Of a stretch of DNA of 41,500 nucleotides, positions 1 through 10,299 are shown one piece after another (position 1 is the stretch's first letter; each line of letters begins with the position of its first letter). A program made the position numbers and the translations under genes. Location of the stretch: positions 943,501-985,000 of the forward strand of contig WPIO01000099.1 of the NCBI GenBank assembly GCA_009760855.2. The letters run 5' to 3'. This stretch comes from Cristatella mucedo. Taxonomy: Eukaryota; Bryozoa; Phylactolaemata; Cristatellidae. The notes below the pieces were generated by a model, which saw only the letters and a list, made by a program, of their open reading frames with translations, was not told where the DNA came from and did no database searches.

Positions 1-92
1 CGTATTCATTTTTTAACAACACTTGCCAACAGCTAGCATTTCTTTCACTATGCTTATTTACCTTGGATTTATTTTTTGCGGGTGTCTTAGGC

Positions 93-232
93 TCTAATCA
101 TTTGACCACTAACCATTCAATCATTCAATTGTGCTTCCTTTGCAGCAATTGCCAAGCGCCTAGAAAGAGATTGATCTCTCTGAGGGCGCTTTATCAAATG
201 TAATATTACTATTATTATTATTATCATTCCGT
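93..232 (+). mobile_element. LINE-A 3' tail fragment
   Basis: This is a 3'-terminal fragment of the LINE-A family with no coding sequence left. It shows the family landmarks in order: a CATTCAAT-type segment, CTTTGCAGCAA, the hairpin arms AAGCGCC and GGCGCTT enclosing AGAGA/TCTCT, and an (ATT)n end. The same block recurs at least ten times in the window on both strands. A local duplication of ATTCAATC precedes the hairpin. Confidence 0.8.
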
Positions 233-275
233 AGGAATTATATCTTTCCGAGCCAGCTTTTAGGATACTGTTATG

Positions 276-412
276 TGTACACTGGTTTGGTTAGAGACCC
301 CCGACCAAGGTCTGGCTGAGGTCGTGGGCTCGAGCCCGGAGGCATATGTGAAGCGCCTGAATAGAGATTAAGTTCTCTTGGGGCGCTATACAAATGAATT
401 ATATTATTATTA
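276..412 (+). mobile_element. SINE-1 copy
   Basis: This is a tRNA-derived short interspersed element. The head carries a B-box-like GGGCTCGAGCCC after a GACCAAGGTC mini-palindrome. The tail has AAGCGCCTGAATAGAGA and TCTCTTGGGGCGCT and ends in an ATT-rich run. The A-box region is partly deleted compared with the copy at 22949-23083. The tail has the same hairpin architecture as LINE-A, so it was probably mobilised by LINE-A enzymes. Confidence 0.75.
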
Positions 413-854
413 TTTTTATATTAGAGACCGGGACACTCGGTCTTCACGACGGTCTGCCGATCGGCGAGTTGCCGCCGCGGCTTTGCTTTCGCGCCGCAAT
501 AAGCTTACACGAACGGTCTTTAATTCTGTAATATTTCATTTCTCGCACCCGCGCGAGTTTTCCCGGGCTTACGGCGGCATGTATTAAACGCGTTTTTTGC
601 ACCTCTCGCCGACGGATAGCAATCGAACTCTAAAAGTTCAGCGAATGATCTATCGTCGGTTGTTAAAGGAGTTTTCGTAACTACCGATGATTTGTTTTGT
701 TTTTTTAGTTTCTTTGCACAATCTATTTCCAGAGGAATGCACGAAAGCCGTCGTGGTGCCTGCAGACTTTTGTTAGTCGGTTGGGACGCTTGGGAAAAGT
801 GACACTGGAGGTGGCGGCGGCGGCGGCGGCTGGGGAAGCGGCGGACCGGAAACG

Positions 855-866
855 TTTTGGCGCGAA
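855..866. promoter_or_regulatory. E2F-type site 1
   Basis: TTTTGGCGCGAA contains the E2F/DP consensus TTTSSCGC on both strands. It lies 27 bp upstream of an identical second copy, inside CpG-rich DNA. Confidence 0.45.
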
Positions 867-881
867 CGAGGATTTTTTGAA

Positions 882-893
882 TTTTGGCGCGAA
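882..893. promoter_or_regulatory. E2F-type site 2
   Basis: This is a second exact TTTTGGCGCGAA. Two perfect 12-bp copies start 27 bp apart, which is unlikely by chance and resembles the paired sites of cell-cycle promoters. Confidence 0.45.
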
Positions 894-978
894 TGAAAAT
901 TTTTGCTACGGTTGATGGATACGCGCGATGACCTAAAGCGCTATTCCCTACGGGTAACCGGGCGGACGAACTGGGGGG

Positions 979-1005
979 GCCGGCCGGCCGGCCGGCCGGC
1001 CGGCC
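979..1005. repeat. (GGCC)n tetranucleotide repeat
   Basis: About 6.5 perfect GGCC units follow a G run. Each unit is self-complementary and the array is fully CpG-containing. Confidence 0.9.
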
Positions 1006-1311
1006 AGGAGTGGCAGCTCAGGGCTGGCTACTTGATAGGACAATGCCGCCGAGTTGCGCCGCCGCGCTTCGTCAGCAGCGGGCCGGCGGCGGCCATCGAA
1101 TGAGCGCTCACTCGACGTCATCCTGCTGCGGCTGAACGTCGTGCGGTCTCTCGTCTTCGTCGTCGCGAAAAGCGTCGTTGATCACGCCCCCCTGACCATT
1201 GAGCATGTCAACTGGATTTCCTGGCATTGCGGAAGAACTCCGAAAATCTGCGAACAGACGGTGACGAAGGGATAAAGTTATAATAAGCTAACGACTTTGC
1301 TGGATCAACAG

Positions 1312-1545
1312 GTAATAATAATAATGATGATGACACATTTGTGTAGCACTCTCGGAGACCCGAATCTCTTTCAAGGCACTAAACGAATGCTTCGCAGAAA
1401 GCGCTACCAAATTATTAGGTGGTAACGTCAGCAAGCAGCAGGCGCAATGTAAGCGTTTACACGCGAAGGACGAATCGCAAGGACCCCGCTAGAGGCTGCA
1501 ACAAACAGGTGTTTTAAGCTGTTAAGTTATTGAAAGACTTGACTG
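1312..1545 (-). mobile_element. LINE-A2 3' fragment
   Basis: This is a degraded 3' fragment of a LINE-A relative. It has an AATAATAAT start, AATCTCTTTCAAGGC in place of the usual hairpin, and then the subfamily marker CTACCAAATTATTAGGTGG followed by GCAAGCAGCAGGC. The same markers occur at 11280-11310 (minus) and 25310-25360 (plus). No frame is left. Confidence 0.65.
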
Positions 1546-1796
1546 AGTTAAAATCGTTCATGCGTGGAAAAATGTACGGTCAAGTGCAATTGGTAATAGT
1601 AACGGTACGTCACGAGTGCCACTGGCTGAATTGCATAAAGGCGACATAATTGTCCCTTCTAGCATGAAGGTACCCTTCAAAGTAATGCTAAAACAATGTC
1701 GAACTTTGAAAAAGTACTCATGAATTTCCCGCTATTAATTCTCCGAAGCCACTTTGACTGGGCAGGTGTTTCGCTAGCGAGTTGTCTACAGTCCAC

Positions 1797-2016
1797 TCAA
1801 AGATGTGCTTATGCCTGCTGACACTGTGCATGCTGCCACTAACCACATTTGCATGCTGACCCTGTGCATGTCACCCCTAACCATATTATTAATTTTGTTT
1901 GTTTTTCAAGCATGATTTTACTTACCATTCAATTGCATTTCACTTTGCAGCAAATGTAAAGCGCCTAGAGAGAGATTAAGTTCTCTGAGGGCGCTTTATC
2001 AAGTGAATTATTATTA
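1797..2016 (+). mobile_element. LINE-A 3' UTR fragment
   Basis: A 220-bp LINE-A 3' UTR runs from GTGCTTATGC through the repeated CTGACACTGTGCATG/CTGACCCTGTGCATG pair to the GCGCC...GGCGC hairpin and ATT tail. It closely matches the reverse complements of 2700-2910 and 8040-8110, so it looks fairly young. Confidence 0.85.
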
Positions 2017-2017
2017 A

Positions 2018-2090
2018 GCTTTGGCGGCTTTCGGTGCGCCTACAGTAGCCAGCGGACTTCATCTCGCGCAAATAAAATAGAGTGTCAAGA
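2018..2090 (-). mobile_element. LINE-B tail scrap
   Basis: The segment GCGGCTTTCGGTGCGC followed by TAGCC and ACTTCATCTCGCGCAA matches the LINE-B tail (compare 13785-13835). It directly abuts the end of the preceding LINE-A tail. Both ends are missing. Confidence 0.65.
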
Positions 2091-2209
2091 TGGTAACCGA
2101 CGATAGATCTTCGTGAGCTGCCAGCGTCAGGTAAAAGGCTAGTTGTGGTTTCACTTGGCTAAGTAAACCACGTGCTCATTTATCACTTCCCGCTTGACGT
2201 ATTGAGATT

Positions 2210-2386
2210 GATTGCCTTCACACTGGGTAAGGTGGTTGCTTTGCACGACCTCGATCGTGAGGTCGTGGATTCGAATCCTGCGGTTGGCGATCCTTTATCG
2301 CCACTGCAAGCGGTGGTGATAGCCGTACAGGCTCTTCTGTCGCTATACAAAAAGAGGCTGTTAAATCAGCTAGTATTTTTTCACAC
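2210..2386 (+). mobile_element. SINE-2 copy
   Basis: This is a near-complete SINE-2. It has an A-box-like CACTGGGTAAGGTGG, the palindromic CACGACCTC...GAGGTCGTG, a B-box GATTCGAATCC, the hairpin CCACTGCAAGCGG, then CGCTATACAAAA and the end AATCAGCTAGTATTTTTT. The head is tRNA-derived. The anticodon-arm position is taken by a long inverted repeat. Confidence 0.75.
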
Positions 2387-2599
2387 TCTCGCACGTATGG
2401 CAGGCGGCCATCAGTGGCTATTCAATTTAAGTTACCCGCTTCTCAAGGGTATACTTAATGAACTTCCAATAGAATGCACAGTTTCTATCGCGTGTCTGAT
2501 TACACAGGTAGCAACATAAAGCCTATACCTAATCAATTTGTTGTTTCTACGATAGGTGTAAATCTTCATAAAAAATACATGCACATAATTTGTTTGTAC

Positions 2600-2683
2600 A
2601 GCGCCCTAAGAGAATTATTCAGGCGCTCCACATATGCCATGGAGCTCGAGCCCACGACCTTGGCCTTCGAAACATTTTTTTAA
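2600..2683 (-). mobile_element. SINE-1, 5'-truncated
   Basis: The tail hairpin (AGCGCCC/GGCGCT) and B-box region (GAGCTCGAGCCC) of SINE-1 are present on the minus strand. The A-box half is gone. It abuts the LINE-A copy that begins at about 2684. Confidence 0.7.
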
Positions 2684-3250
2684 TAATAATAATAATAATA
2701 TTGCACTTGATAAAGCGCCCTCAGAGAACTTAATCTCTTTCTAGGCGCTTTACATTTGCTGCAAAGTGATATGCAATAGAATAGTAAGTAAAATCATGCT
2801 TGAAAAACAAACAAAATCAATAATATGGTTAGGGGTGACATGCACAGGGTCAGCATGCAAATGTGGTTAGTGGCAGCATGCACAGTGTCAGCACGCATAA
2901 GCACATCAAGGACGAATCACGGGGACCCACTAAATGCTGTCCTAAATAGGTGTCTTTAAGTTCCTTTTAAATGTGGTCAGGTCAGGGGATGTTCTGACGC
3001 AGGTCGGGAGGAAGATCCAGGCTTTGGGAGCATACGAACTAAATGCACGGTCTCTAAAGAATTTGAGGTTTGTACGAGGTATTTGTTGACTGTTGGATTC
3101 CGAAAAGCGGGTGGTACGATGCTTGGCCTGATGGGGGAGTATATCTGAGAGATAGGCTGGAGCCATAGAAGGAAGAGACCTAAAAGTGAGCGACAAAACA
3201 TTGAAGTCAATCCGTTGCTTGGCTGGTAGCCAGTGCAGGTCGGCGAGATT
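2684..3250 (-). mobile_element. LINE-A 3' part with RT C-terminus
   Basis: This copy holds the 3' UTR plus the last part of the pol ORF on the minus strand. The frame spans roughly 2942-3255 and includes LADLHWLPAKQRIDF, LTFRSLPSMAPAYLSD and FSSYAPKAW, which is the usual C-terminal region after the RT domain in L2/CR1-type elements. Upstream RT motifs are missing because of 5' truncation. The open frame at 2942-3355 gains its first residues from non-LINE-A sequence, so its start is artificial. The element is not functional. Confidence 0.85.
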
Positions 3251-3283
3251 TTTAATTTTAAATACATTAACCTTGACCTTATT

Positions 3284-3318
3284 AAGGGCCAGCACCTTAA
3301 CCAGTGGGCCAAACCAGC
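3284..3318 (-). mobile_element. SINE-1 head scrap
   Basis: The reverse complement reads GCTGGTTTGGCCCACTGG then TTAAGGTGC, the A-box end of SINE-1 (compare 31921-31950). No B box or tail follows. It sits just upstream of the truncated LINE-A. Confidence 0.6.
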
Positions 3319-3574
3319 GGGGCATAAGTAAAGCCCTCCTCTCACGAAACATCATTCTCGTGCATTAGTCTGTAAGCTGAGATAAACGGTAAGTTATCAA
3401 TACCGATCGGGCTGGGAGAGGTTTCCTGGGGTTAACACACTTGGTAGCCTTGGCTTCGCTAATTCTTTTTATATTGGAGGTTTGAAGTAAATCAGAAATC
3501 ATGGCAATACTATGCCGGAGTGATCAAATATTTTATCTGATACTTTATATGTGAAACTCTGTGACTCTCATTCC

Positions 3575-3790
3575 TGCGACGTTCACAGCAAACTAGCCTG
3601 GCTGCAGAGTTTGGCATCAAATGTAAGCATCTTATTGCATAGGCCGGAAGACATGCAAGTGGCGAGTGAAAAAATTTGTGGCGATGTCACGAATGCAATG
3701 ACCACTTTGAATGAGGTATAACTATCTGTGAGGGCCCGAATTTGCTTCTTATCGCGCCAACTCTGCTCCGTGGTTGAGGATGAAATTTCT
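3575..3790 (-). mobile_element. Decayed LINE-A-like fragment
   Basis: The nucleotide order AGCCTGGCTGCAGAGTTT, then GATGTCACGAATGCA, then GAGGTATAACTATCTGTG..GCCCGAAT parallels LINE-A at 8490-8640. On the minus strand VVIAFVTS recalls the LINE-A segment VTSRLDFCNSLLTGLP. Many indels are present. It could be a separate L2-like subfamily. Confidence 0.55.
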
Positions 3791-4149
3791 TCTCTTTCAA
3801 GGGCGGCGATATCGTTCGCGCGATTCACGGTGCTTTACATATCTATCCGAGGATTCATCGAAAAGCTGATTAACTCATATCGTTATGCTTTGACTGGCTC
3901 TAAGATTTGCGGCACTAACGAGTGCTGAAACGGGACCACGAGGATCATGCCTATTGGCCACAACTCGAACGAGTTTCTATTGGCCATTTGGCCTTTTGGC
4001 CAGTCTCTAGTGACCAACCCTGCTATTATCGACGGCATCAATTACATCAGATGCTCAAAAGTAACGAAAAATCTTGGCAAGCATTGACGACCTCTAGGTT
4101 AATTTAGCGATAAAAAACAATTGAATTTGATGCACTGTAGTTGTAGTTT
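3791..4149. other. No recognisable feature
   Basis: This is unique-looking DNA with a small tandem theme of TTGGCC (3955-4012: ATTGGCC occurs twice, plus TTTTGGCC). I see no gene or repeat family. Confidence 0.4.
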
Positions 4150-4290
4150 TATGAAATGCAATGTAAAGTATCTCCCTATATAACTCCACAAAGACTATGT
4201 GCGTGTTACGCAGGACAGTTGTGTACAGGGCGTTCACAGCCTAAGCGGCTTTCGGTAAACATACAATAGCATCCAATTTCCTGACAGCCA
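4150..4290 (-). mobile_element. LINE-B 3' tail
   Basis: It matches the last 140 bp of LINE-B in reverse: GTATCTCC, AACTCCACAAAG, GTGTTACGCAGGA, CAGCCTAAGCGGCTTTCGGT. The coding part is absent. The (ACATT)n end is reduced to a single ATGCAATGTAA. Confidence 0.75.
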
Positions 4291-4385
4291 TTTCGGTTTG
4301 ACAACAGAACAGCAACTTCCCGGTGGATTACGTTCGCCTTTGCTACGATTTCGGCGACCGGTGTACACCAGTCTCATTAGCTCAA

Positions 4386-4386
<1 letters not shown>

Positions 4387-4467
<81 letters not shown>

Positions 4468-4567
4468 GTGAAGAGGGAGAGAGAGAGAGGGAGAGAGAGA
4501 GAGAGAGGGATAGAGAGAGAGGGGGAGAGAGGGAGAGAGAGGGGGAGAGAGAGGGAGAGAGAGAGAG
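4387..4567. repeat. (GA)n microsatellite
   Basis: About 180 bp of GA dinucleotides, uninterrupted at first and then broken by GGGA variants. The open frame across it (4323-4592) is just the repeat read as Glu-Arg and is not a gene. Confidence 0.95.
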
Positions 4568-4647
4568 CGAGAAAGAGAGAAACTGCGTCTAAATATATCC
4601 CTCAGATCGAGAAAGAGAGAAACTGCGTCTAAATATATCCCTCAGAT
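4568..4647. repeat. 40-bp perfect tandem duplication
   Basis: Positions 4568-4607 and 4608-4647 are identical, starting CGAGAAAGAGAG. The duplication begins at the edge of the GA array, consistent with replication slippage anchored in the GA tract. Confidence 0.9.
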
Positions 4648-4939
4648 CTCGCTCCGCGGCTTTTAACCATAGTCTTCGTTCGCCAGTTTTTCCAGATCCC
4701 GCTAGGTACGAGAAAGGCTCCTCCAGTCCACGGTATGAGGCGATGGCTTTCTAGTGGCTCGGGCACTGCAGAAATCAGATGCTGCCGTCTTAAATGCGAA
4801 ACGAAATCATTGGATATTGAATACTGCTGACGCATTCACCTAGGTTTGGATTGCTCGGTCTGACAACGACCCTATGAACCTCTTGAACCTGTCGCCGGAA
4901 TGGATATTTACAGAACTACTGTGTGCATTCTTTGATTTG

Positions 4940-4993
4940 TGCGTGTGCGCGCGTGTGTGTGTGTGTGCGTGCGCGCACGCGCGCGCGCGTGTG
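4940..4993. repeat. (GT/GC)n alternating purine-pyrimidine tract
   Basis: Fifty-plus bases of uninterrupted GT and GC alternation, including a GCGCGCACGCGCGCGCGCG core. This is the classic composition of Z-DNA-forming sequence. Confidence 0.9.
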
Positions 4994-5142
4994 CTTATTG
5001 GTAATGCTCGTTAGTACGAAGGTACCCATATCAAACCCCCGTACAGCTGCATACCCCCCAGCAGACTAATTGCACTCACGCACGCCCAGCAGCGTATCTG
5101 ACAACTTCGAATTTCCCGAGCAGTAGTTCGATGCCCGGATAT

Positions 5143-5247
5143 AATAAATATGCATATCCAGAATAAATATGCATAGTCTGGCGTATCCACAAGGATAACC
5201 ATATTTATGCATATTCATTCATATTTATTCTATGCATATTTATTCTG
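5143..5247. repeat. AT-rich inverted repeat
   Basis: An 18-bp perfect inverted repeat has arms at 5159-5176 and 5230-5247 and a 53-bp spacer. Shorter copies of AATAAATATGCATA or its reverse lie at 5144-5157 and 5199-5213. It could be a small MITE remnant or a cruciform former. No TA or other target duplication was certain. Confidence 0.6.
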
Positions 5248-5677
5248 AAAAGGTTGTAGCTACCTACGGTTCAGGCCCTTGAGCTGCAACGTAAAAATTT
5301 GACAGCGGTCCCGATGCAAACTCCTATACAGGCGTCAGGTTGCGAAACGTCTGCAGTGATCCAAGCCGCGAGCAAAGACCTCACGGTCAGGTAAGTTCTA
5401 AGCGCTTCTAGCTTGAGGCCTTGAGGACACATTTCCAAATACAGATATATGTAAGAATGCATAGCCGCCACTGCATTATCTCTCGCTCTTTGGGTACAGA
5501 GGTAAGTTTCTACCACTCGACTACCCAGGTCCAAGTTCCAGTCCTTCGACAGGCAATGCTTTACTGCCCGCTGCAAGCGAGCGATAGCCACCGCGGCCTC
5601 GTCCTCGAGCTACGTCATCGAGGTCTTGAATCCGGCATTCTTGTATCCACAGATTCATTACAAAGCTATGCATCTCT

Positions 5678-5682
<5 letters not shown>

Positions 5683-5739
<57 letters not shown>

Positions 5740-5817
5740 TCTCTCCCTCTCTCTCCCTCTCTCTCTCTCTTCATCTATCTCTTTCTCTCTTCCACTCTCT
5801 CTTTCTCTCTTCCTCCC

Positions 5818-5867
<50 letters not shown>

Positions 5868-5930
5868 CTCTCTCTCTCTCCTTATCTCTCTCTCTCTCCT
5901 TATCTCTCTCTCTTCCTCTCTCTCTCCTTC
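5683..5930. repeat. (CT)n microsatellite, interrupted
   Basis: About 250 bp of CT-rich repeat with CCCT, TTCT and TTAT interruptions. Two long plus-strand frames through it translate as Ser-Leu runs and are artefacts. Confidence 0.95.
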
Positions 5931-5962
5931 AGCTCGGTCTAGGCGATTCACAAGGTAAAGAA

Positions 5963-6130
5963 AAGACTAGCTGATTCAACCGCTTCTTTGTTTAGCGACA
6001 GAGGAGCCTCTTACGGCTATCACCACCGCTTGAAGCGGCAATAAAGAATCGCCCAACGCAGGATTTAAACCCACGACCTCGGGGCCGAGGTCGTGAAAAG
6101 CAACCACCTTACCTAATGAGCCATCGCCGC
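5963..6130 (-). mobile_element. SINE-2 copy
   Basis: A near-complete SINE-2 on the minus strand: ACTAGCTGATTCAAC at the tail, the hairpin ACCGCTTGAAGCGG, the B box as GGATTTAAACCC, the palindrome CACGACCTCGG..CCGAGGTCGTG and the A box CTTACCTAATGAGCCA. It is one of the best copies for defining the family. Confidence 0.8.
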
Positions 6131-7350
6131 TCACCGAGAAAGACGTACGAACGGCCCGACGCTCGATGCCTCGATTTGTGGAGCTTATTTTACTTCACGC
6201 GTCAGCCTCACCCGGAAAGCAAGAGTGCCATCAACTTCAATGTCCTGCTACGTAGATTCTAGGCTCCTCTATTCTCCAGTAGCGGCTCAACTATTTGAAA
6301 AGCCACCCCGCGTCCGTAAGCTGGATGGTCGTAAATACCGAAATTCTCTTGGCAGGACGCCCTTGACGTCTGCCTTCTGTAATAAGAGACTTCCTTTTTA
6401 ACCTGGTGGTACAGCAGTCTGGCGACCATCAAGCAATCGGAATTTAGGCATCCTCTGTGACGACTACTTTACTGTTAAGTTTCGCTCAGAAGACCACTGC
6501 CTCAGCTTGTCACCACGTTCGAACCCAGCACTCGAATAGAGAGACGTCACCTGGTGGCTGCCTGACGATCTGACGATTGCTGCGTGGCTCTTGTTCAACT
6601 GGGCTCGCAGACTGCCACTCGATTTTGGCAAGCAAACCGAGAAATGCCATTACGTCCATGCAACTGGCTATGATAATGCCTGCAAATGCACGGCTGATTA
6701 ATGATTAAATTAAATTTGACCACATGTCTACTTCGATGAGGGATCTGCTATGTCTCCTTGCAGTGTCGCCTTTGCAGTGGCGCCTTTGCTGCAGGATTTG
6801 CCCTGGAGGCTTCCGGTCGATGTTGATCAGCGGATGCGGAGCAAACTTATTGTTCCTACCCATTAGGTCTGGCTCTGCGGCTTGGCTCCATCAAACCAAG
6901 CTGAATTGAAACCCCAATGTAAGCCTCGCCTTGCCCTCGGGCCCTCTCTACAGGCAGTACGCTACCGGGTCTATTCTGTTAATTGAAACCGTCGAATGAG
7001 AAAATCTTATTCCGCAAGGCCCTATATTTGGTAACAAACAGTTCTTACTCAATGACATTGTCACTTGTAGCGGATCGACGAGTGGAAAGGCCTTTTTGAG
7101 TGACTGCAGATCAGTGACTGCCGATTTGTCAGATTTGTGGTGCGATTTTATCGCCGATAGCGTCTTGGCATGCTTATGCTTCATGTTTAGACTTACAGTT
7201 TAAGTTTTAGATCAATTGCTTAGTGATAGCATCCACAACTTCAGTATTCGCAAGCCCACAAAGGGCCATTCACTTGGATCAAGCAGCTACAGTGAGGAAC
7301 GGACGGGTTTTTAGTAACTTTATAAATGTCGTCTCTAATCTCTAACCAAC
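6131..7350. other. Unassigned 1.2-kb stretch
   Basis: I see no repeat family and no recognisable protein. Small open frames occur (6724-6909 plus; 6948-7184 minus), but they lack family motifs and convincing splice context. A local echo (CAGTGTCGCCTTTGCAGTGGCGCC, 6761-6784, read as two near-copies) is the only internal structure noticed. Confidence 0.4.
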
Positions 7351-7351
7351 T

Positions 7352-7757
<406 letters not shown>

Positions 7758-7882
7758 CGCTAACTATCAAGTCGAGCAGAAAAGGTAGAGTACAGACCAG
7801 AGTAAAGTATGACCACTTGCACAATCCGGTCACGGGATTAAAGAAAGTGGCTGCCAGATAATTTTTAGCACTGCTTTATGGA

Positions 7883-9290
7883 CATAATAATAATATTAAA
7901 AATAATGTACTTGATAAAGCGCCCTCAGAGAACTTAATCTCTTTCTAGGCGCTTTACATTTGCTGCAAAGGGAAATGCAATTGAATGGTAAGTAAAATCA
8001 TGCTTGATAAACAAACAAAATGAATAACATGGTTAGGGGTGACATGCACAGGGTCAGCATGCAAATGTGGTTAGTGGCAGCATGCACAGTGTCAGCACGC
8101 ATAAGCACGTGAAGGACGAATCACAGGGACCCACTAAATGCTGTCCTAAATAAGTGTGTTTTCAAGTTCCTTTTAAATGTGGTCAGGTCAGGGGATGTTC
8201 TGACGCATTTTGGGAGGGAGTTCCAAGCTTTGGGAGCATACGAACTAAATGCACGGTCTCCAAAGGATTTGAGGTTTGTATGAGGTATTTCTAGACTGTT
8301 GGATTCCTAAAAGCGGGTGGTACGATGCTTGGCCTGATGGGGGAGTATGTCGGAGAGATAGGCTGGAGCCATAGAATGAAGGGACCTAAAAGTGAGCGAC
8401 AAAACTTTGAAGTCAATCCGTTGCTTGACTGGTAGCCAGTGCAGGTCGGCGAGAAGTGGAGTAATGTGGCAACTGCGACACTCACGACAGACAAGCCTGG
8501 CTGCAGAGTTTTGCACCAGCTGCAATCGGCTGATCGCACATGCTGGTAGGCCAGTAAGCAGTGAGTTGCAGAAGTCGAGACGAGATGTCACGAATGCATG
8601 GACCAACTTAGACGTGGTATCCTTATCTAAACAAGCCCGATTTTAGCAATGTTATGAAGCTGAAAATAGGCTGATTTGACTGCGGAGCTGATATGGTCGT
8701 TTAACGAGAGGTCGCTTTGGAATATGACACCTAGATTTCAAGCTGATTCGACAGGAGATATGCTGGCAGAGCCAATTTTGAGAGACAGCCTTTCCCATCT
8801 CTGAATCACACTCGGTTTGCCCATAAATAGTAAGTTAGTTTTGTCATCGTTAAGTTTTAGAAAATTTGCTGCCATCCATGTGCAGATGTCATCAATGCAT
8901 GCAGCGAGTTTAGAGAATTTGAGGTGCTCGAAGGCTGGGAGGGATCAAAGCAAAGGTACAACTGAGTGTCATCCGCATAGAAGTGAAAGCCTGGATTGTG
9001 CTTGGCAATCACATCAGCAAGAGGGAGAGTATAAACCGTGAAAAGAAAACGGACCTGGCACGGAGCCCTGAGGTACTCCATATTTCAGAGGTACTTCAGA
9101 TGATCTTTGTCCATTCACGCCAATACTCTGGAGTCTCCCACTGAGATAGGACCTGAACCACTGCAGAGCAGTGCCAGTAATGCCCACGCGAGATGAGAGG
9201 CGCTCTAGAAGAACTTTGTGATCGATGGTGTCAAAAGCCGCCGAAAGATTGAGCAAAACAAGCAGAGACACTCTACCCATGTCTGCGTGG
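7883..9290 (-). mobile_element. LINE-A, RT to 3' end, decayed
   Basis: A 1.4-kb LINE-A copy on the minus strand runs from the (ATT)n/hairpin end back into the RT domain. Fragments of the pol protein appear in shifted frames: LSAAFDTIDHKVLLERL, then SYLSGRLQS and [10 protein letters not shown] (9014-9285), then [16 protein letters not shown] (8857-9081), then TSRLDFCNSLLTGLP and ADLHWLPVKQRIDF (8307-8606). YADD is the catalytic RT motif. Frameshifts between these blocks show it is dead. Endonuclease and earlier RT motifs are absent; homology stops near 9290 at NADMGRV-like sequence, as expected for 5' truncation during target-primed reverse transcription. Confidence 0.9.
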
Positions 9291-9630
9291 ACTTTGCAGA
9301 TACGTGGCTTCGAAGACAAGCAGCGAAGATAGGTCAAGTCAAATGCTTCAACGCATTAAGGCACATTTATGGCTTTACTGCTTGCAGATAAGCTTCTAAA
9401 TAAATAGAGAAGAAGGCAGCGGGCAGCTAACTACGCCGCTCGGCCGTGCCTCACGTGGGACAGGCCTCCTTTGCGGAGCATTCGGCGGTACAAATCTGCT
9501 GCCAACTCTGGCATGCCCATCCATTTCTGCGTTTCTACGTACTACCGCACACTAGTCACTTCCTCGATCGCCCTCGTGACTTCGCGATGCTGTCATGCTC
9601 TCCGCGCCGCTCCTCCCCACTGAGCTCCTT
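9291..9630. other. Unassigned spacer between LINE copies
   Basis: 340 bp with no match to the repeat families I defined. The open frame that continues the preceding LINE-A frame to 9337 is accidental. Confidence 0.4.
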
Positions 9631-10152
9631 TGTAATGTAATGTATCTCCGTCAGTAACTCCACAAAGTCATAAAGACCATGTGGGTGTTTCGCAGGAGAG
9701 TTTTTTATAGCGCACTCATAGCCTAAGCGGCTTTCGGTACGCATTCGGTAGCCAACAGACTTCGTCTCACGCAACAAAGAGAAAGAGGGAAGCATAGCAG
9801 AGTCAGCAGAGCAGTTGAGGTAGTGAGTAGCATAGAAGTAGCAGTTCAGGACCGCTGAAAAAGATGTGCCATAGTCGGCAGTTGGAGAGTAGTTGCCGTT
9901 GCGTAAGAATTGTGGAAGCGAGTTCCACAGTCTAGGACCTGCAGAGCTAAAGCTTCTGTCGCCAACTGTCTTTAAGCGGAGGAATGGGACAGCTAATTTA
10001 TCGTCCACACAGGACCTGAGGGCGCAAACAGGCTGAAACCGATGCAGCAGTTCAGCTAGGTACGAAGGAGCCAAGCCGTGGCGGTAGCTTGCGGGTCAGC
10101 GTGAGAACTTTGCTCTGCATCCTTTGCTCAACCGGCAGCCATCCGAGCTCTT
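9631..10152 (-). mobile_element. LINE-B 3' part with pol C-terminus
   Basis: A LINE-B copy with an (ACATT)2 end, the 3' tail and a C-terminal frame starting MAPSYLAELL and continuing VPFLRLKTVGDRSF and RLWNSLPQFLR (9556-10074). It runs up to LINE-B sequence equivalent to 14205. It has the same frame offset before APSYLAEL as the copies at 13.7 and 17.3 kb. It is 5'-truncated. Confidence 0.85.
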
Positions 10153-10185
10153 CACTTTCCATCCGTTACACTGGCTGCAGTCTGT

Positions 10186-10262
10186 CGGCTCTCTGTAGCT
10201 ACACCGAGAGCGATCTAGGCTTTGAGTGTGCCACGAAAACTCTCTCTCTTGCAACATCCACT
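10186..10262 (+). mobile_element. Diverged LINE-B-like tail
   Basis: The plus-strand order CTACACCGAGAGCG, CTAGGCTTTGAGTGTGCC, ACGAAAACTCTC, GCAACATCC parallels the LINE-B tail at 28955-29025. Divergence is heavy. It lies head-on to the minus-strand LINE-B just upstream. Confidence 0.5.
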
Positions 10263-10299
10263 AAGTCTTCTTAGCTTTCTGGAGTTAATAAGAGAGAAA

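Larger units (their letters stand above)
420..1310. promoter_or_regulatory. CpG-rich promoter-like region
   Basis: About 0.9 kb of repeat-free, CpG-rich DNA stands out from AT-rich flanks. It holds a CGG run (813-830), a (GGCC)n run (979-1005), an ETS-like CCGGAA at about 845-850 and two identical E2F-type sites. Short open frames run through it (for example 903-1103 plus), but none shows a recognisable protein. A bidirectional promoter or a 5' untranslated exon is the simplest reading. The direction of transcription and the gene it serves are not visible. Confidence 0.4.

Noticed and set aside
2172-2519. 115-codon plus-strand frame
   Set aside because: Its first half is SINE-2 sequence, including the tRNA-like head.
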